Shown: in pieces, positions 6,732 through 8,724 of the stretch
How positions within the stretch are numbered: the stretch's first letter is position 1
Layout: every line of letters starts with the position of its first letter
NCBI GenBank assembly: GCA_945787435.1
Contig: CALZHX010000189.1
Span: 1 to 8,724 of the forward strand
Length of the DNA stretch: 8,724 nt
Reading direction: 5' to 3'
From: an uncultured Woeseiaceae bacterium
GTDB lineage: Bacteria > Pseudomonadota > Gammaproteobacteria > Steroidobacterales > Woeseiaceae
Notes under the pieces: model-generated
What the model was told of the DNA's origin: nothing
The model's database searches: none
The model's input: only the letters and a program-made list of their open reading frames with translations
Position numbers and translations under genes: made by a program

Positions 6732-7838
6732 ATGCGACGAATAACAACAATAACGCTGGCGGGGACTGCGCTCCTTGCGCTGACCGCATGCGGCGACCAG
6801 ACCGCAGGGTCCGACAAAGACAACACCGTCAATATTTACAACTGGGCCGACTACATCGCACCCGGCGTTATTGATCAGTTCGAAGCCGAGTACGGAATCG
6901 ACGTCAATTACGATATCTACGACTCGTCCGAGGTCGTCGACGTCAAGTTGTTGGCGGGCAACAGCGGGTATGACGTCGTCGTCCACAGCAACCAGTTTTC
7001 CTCACGCCTCGCCCCGATCGGCGTGTACGAGAAACTCGACTTCTCGCGGCTCGACAACATGCGCCACTTCGACGCCGATTTGATGCAGCGAATTCAGTAC
7101 GATGCGGTTGTCGACTATAACGTTCCCTACCACTGGGGCTCGACGGGCTACGCGTGGAACGTCGAGATGGTTCGCGAACGTCTGCCCGATCATCCGATGG
7201 ACAGCGGTGACGTGTTGTTCGATCCGGACGTCGTTTCGAAACTCGCGGACTGCGGTGTATCTCTGCTGGATGGGCCCACGGATCTGTTTCCGATGGTGCT
7301 GGCCTACCTGGGTCTCGACCCGAATGCTGTTGACGACGAGAGCCTGGCCAAAGCAGAGGCGCAGATCATGCTGGTACGGCCTTATATTCGATATTTCAGT
7401 AACCAGAAAATGATGTCGGATCTGCCGAACAAAGAAGTGTGTGTCGCGATGAGTTGGTCGGGGGACTATGCCCAGGCAGCCGAACGCGCGAAGGAAGCCG
7501 GCGTTGAAATCGAGTTTCGCTATACGGCGCCGAAAGAAGGAACCGGGCTATGGGTCGATGGCCTGTATATCCCCAGCGATGCACCCCATAAGGACAACGG
7601 CTACCTGTTCCTGAATTTTATGATGCGCCCGAAAATCGCCGCTGCGAATGCGAGCTACTCACGCTATGCCAATGCAAATCGCGGCTCATGGGAATTCATT
7701 GATCCTGAAATACTCAACGACCCTGCCGCCTTTCCCAACGAAGAAATATGGAAAGTCATGTACCCGATAAAAACGGCTGACCCGAAGCGAGAACGCCCAC
7801 GAACGCGTGCATTTGCTCGAGCGAAGAGCGGAATCTGA
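6732..7838 (+). CDS. Polyamine-type ABC transporter substrate-binding lipoprotein, PotF/SpuD-like
   Basis: 368 aa from the ATG at 6732. The N terminus is a lipoprotein signal: MRR, a hydrophobic run, then the lipobox LTAC with Cys20. The mature part resembles E. coli PotF throughout: NIYNWADYIAP at 34-44, the S86 region (VVHSNQF), CGVSLLDGP at 174-182, VAMSWSGDYAQA at 238-249, YANAN at 312-316 and a C-terminal RPRTRAFARAKSG. Ligand-contact positions known in PotF (numbering recalled from memory) appear mostly kept: W38, D40, Y41, S86, W242, D245, D276 and Y312. Changes include Ala39 for Ser, Asp184 near the PotF Glu185 position, and Trp274 for Phe276. An in-frame GTG at 6714 is a less likely start because it delays the signal peptide. 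The protein probably delivers a cationic di- or polyamine, or an analogue, to the inner-membrane transporter. The exact ligand is unproven. Confidence 0.9.
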   Translation: MRRITTITLAGTALLALTACGDQTAGSDKDNTVNIYNWADYIAPGVIDQFEAEYGIDVNYDIYDSSEVVDVKLLAGNSGYDVVVHSNQFSSRLAPIGVYEKLDFSRLDNMRHFDADLMQRIQYDAVVDYNVPYHWGSTGYAWNVEMVRERLPDHPMDSGDVLFDPDVVSKLADCGVSLLDGPTDLFPMVLAYLGLDPNAVDDESLAKAEAQIMLVRPYIRYFSNQKMMSDLPNKEVCVAMSWSGDYAQAAERAKEAGVEIEFRYTAPKEGTGLWVDGLYIPSDAPHKDNGYLFLNFMMRPKIAAANASYSRYANANRGSWEFIDPEILNDPAAFPNEEIWKVMYPIKTADPKRERPRTRAFARAKSGI

Positions 7839-7851
7839 CGAGACGAGAGCA

Positions 7852-8724
7852 ATGACGAAAGAAAAACGAAAAGACTTTATTCGCATTCGCAACGTCAGCA
7901 AGCACTTCGGCGATTTCGTCGCCGTGGACGACGTTGACCTGACTATTGGCCAAGGTGAGTTGTTCTCCATCTTGGGGGGCTCCGGTTGCGGCAAGTCGAC
8001 CCTCCTGCGAATGATGGCGGGCTTTGAAACGCCAACCGGCGGCACAATCGAAATCGATGGAGTAGACGTTACCGGTCTACCGCCGTACGAACGTCCGGTG
8101 AACATGATGTTTCAGTCGTATGCGATTTTCCCGCACATGACTGTCGAGAAAAACATCGCATATGGTCTGCGCAAGGACGGCATTGCCGGCAACAAGATCA
8201 CGAAACGTGTCGATGACATGCTCGGACTCGTGCAACTCGGGGACTTTCGCAAGCGAAAGCCTGACCAGCTTTCTGGCGGCCAACGCCAGCGCGTTGCATT
8301 GGCCAGGGCATTGATCAAGGAACCAAAAGTACTGCTGCTCGATGAACCACTCGCCGCGCTCGACAAGAAGCTGCGCGAGCAGACACAGTTTGAATTGATG
8401 AACATTCAGGACACTCTCGGCATCACGTTTGTAGTCGTTACGCACGACCAGGAAGAGGCCATGGCTCTGTCGACGCGTATCGCAGTCATGGACAAGGGAC
8501 GATTCCTCCAGGTTGGCGAGCCGAAAGAAATTTACGAATATCCCAAGAGCCGTTTCGTCGCGGACTTTATCGGCACGATCAATTCCTTCGAAGGCAAAGT
8601 AACGGCAGCAGATGACGAAACGATTACGGTGAGTTGTCAGGATGTGATCGCACCGATACCGGCGTTGCGGGATACGGACTTTGATATCGGGCAGGAGGTT
8701 GGCGTCGCCGTTCGGCCTGAAAAG
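7852..8724 (+). CDS. ABC transporter ATP-binding protein, PotG-like (partial, 3' end beyond right edge)
   Basis: The first 291 codons, open to the window edge; PotG of E. coli is about 377 aa, so roughly 85 residues are missing. Walker A is GGSGCGKST at 42-50, the Q-loop is Q88 (MMFQSYAIFPHMT), the signature LSGGQRQR is at 140-147, Walker B is VLLLDEP at 160-166 with catalytic E165, the D-loop is AALD at 168-171, and the switch histidine is H198 (VTHDQEEA). After about residue 240 (FIGTINSFEG) begins the TOBE-type regulatory domain, reaching VAVRPEK at the edge. It is an intact-looking ATPase that powers import together with the binding protein 13 nt upstream. The ATG at 7852 has only a weak purine-rich site (GAGAG) before it. 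Two permease genes (PotH/PotI-like) would be expected next. Confidence 0.93.
   Translation, partial: MTKEKRKDFIRIRNVSKHFGDFVAVDDVDLTIGQGELFSILGGSGCGKSTLLRMMAGFETPTGGTIEIDGVDVTGLPPYERPVNMMFQSYAIFPHMTVEKNIAYGLRKDGIAGNKITKRVDDMLGLVQLGDFRKRKPDQLSGGQRQRVALARALIKEPKVLLLDEPLAALDKKLREQTQFELMNIQDTLGITFVVVTHDQEEAMALSTRIAVMDKGRFLQVGEPKEIYEYPKSRFVADFIGTINSFEGKVTAADDETITVSCQDVIAPIPALRDTDFDIGQEVGVAVRPEK

Overview
The window holds a divergent, catabolic-looking gene cluster. The probable source is a free-living Pseudomonadota bacterium. This rests on tightly packed genes with stop/start overlaps, an even and moderately high GC content (judged by eye, not counted), a lipoprotein signal typical of Gram-negatives, and proteins resembling E. 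coli BetI, PotF and PotG. I cannot name genus or species.

Left half (minus strand, about 4832 down to 1): a four-gene operon reading leftward. In order it encodes a class-III (glutamate-1-semialdehyde-aminotransferase-like) PLP enzyme, two tandem paralogous FAD oxidoreductases of the phytoene desaturase/PYROXD2-like group, and the first 124 codons of a GcvT-family, folate-binding aminomethyltransferase or demethylase that runs off the left edge. The genes overlap by 4, 8 and 4 nt, so they are almost certainly co-transcribed and probably translationally coupled.

Centre (4833-4892): a 60-bp divergent control region. It has an 18-bp palindrome (7-bp arms, 4-nt spacer) typical of a TetR-family operator, and beside it a 13-bp palindrome that reads as an extended -10 element on both strands. 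Both fit repression in both directions by the adjacent BetI-like TetR protein.

Right half (plus strand, 4893 to 8724): the BetI-like repressor, an acyl-CoA dehydrogenase starting at a TTG that overlaps the repressor stop, a PotF-like lipoprotein substrate-binding protein, and a PotG-like ABC ATPase cut by the right edge. The permease genes normally found with such transporters are not in the window and are expected just downstream.

Taken together (inference): a repressor sensing a small cationic amine or betaine-like compound controls an ABC importer plus enzymes for FAD-dependent oxidation, methyl transfer to tetrahydrofolate, transamination and acyl-CoA oxidation. The substrate is unknown; a methylated amine, betaine or polyamine derivative fits best. 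No insertion sequence, phage gene, CRISPR array, tRNA or rRNA was seen, and the only gene-free stretches are short.
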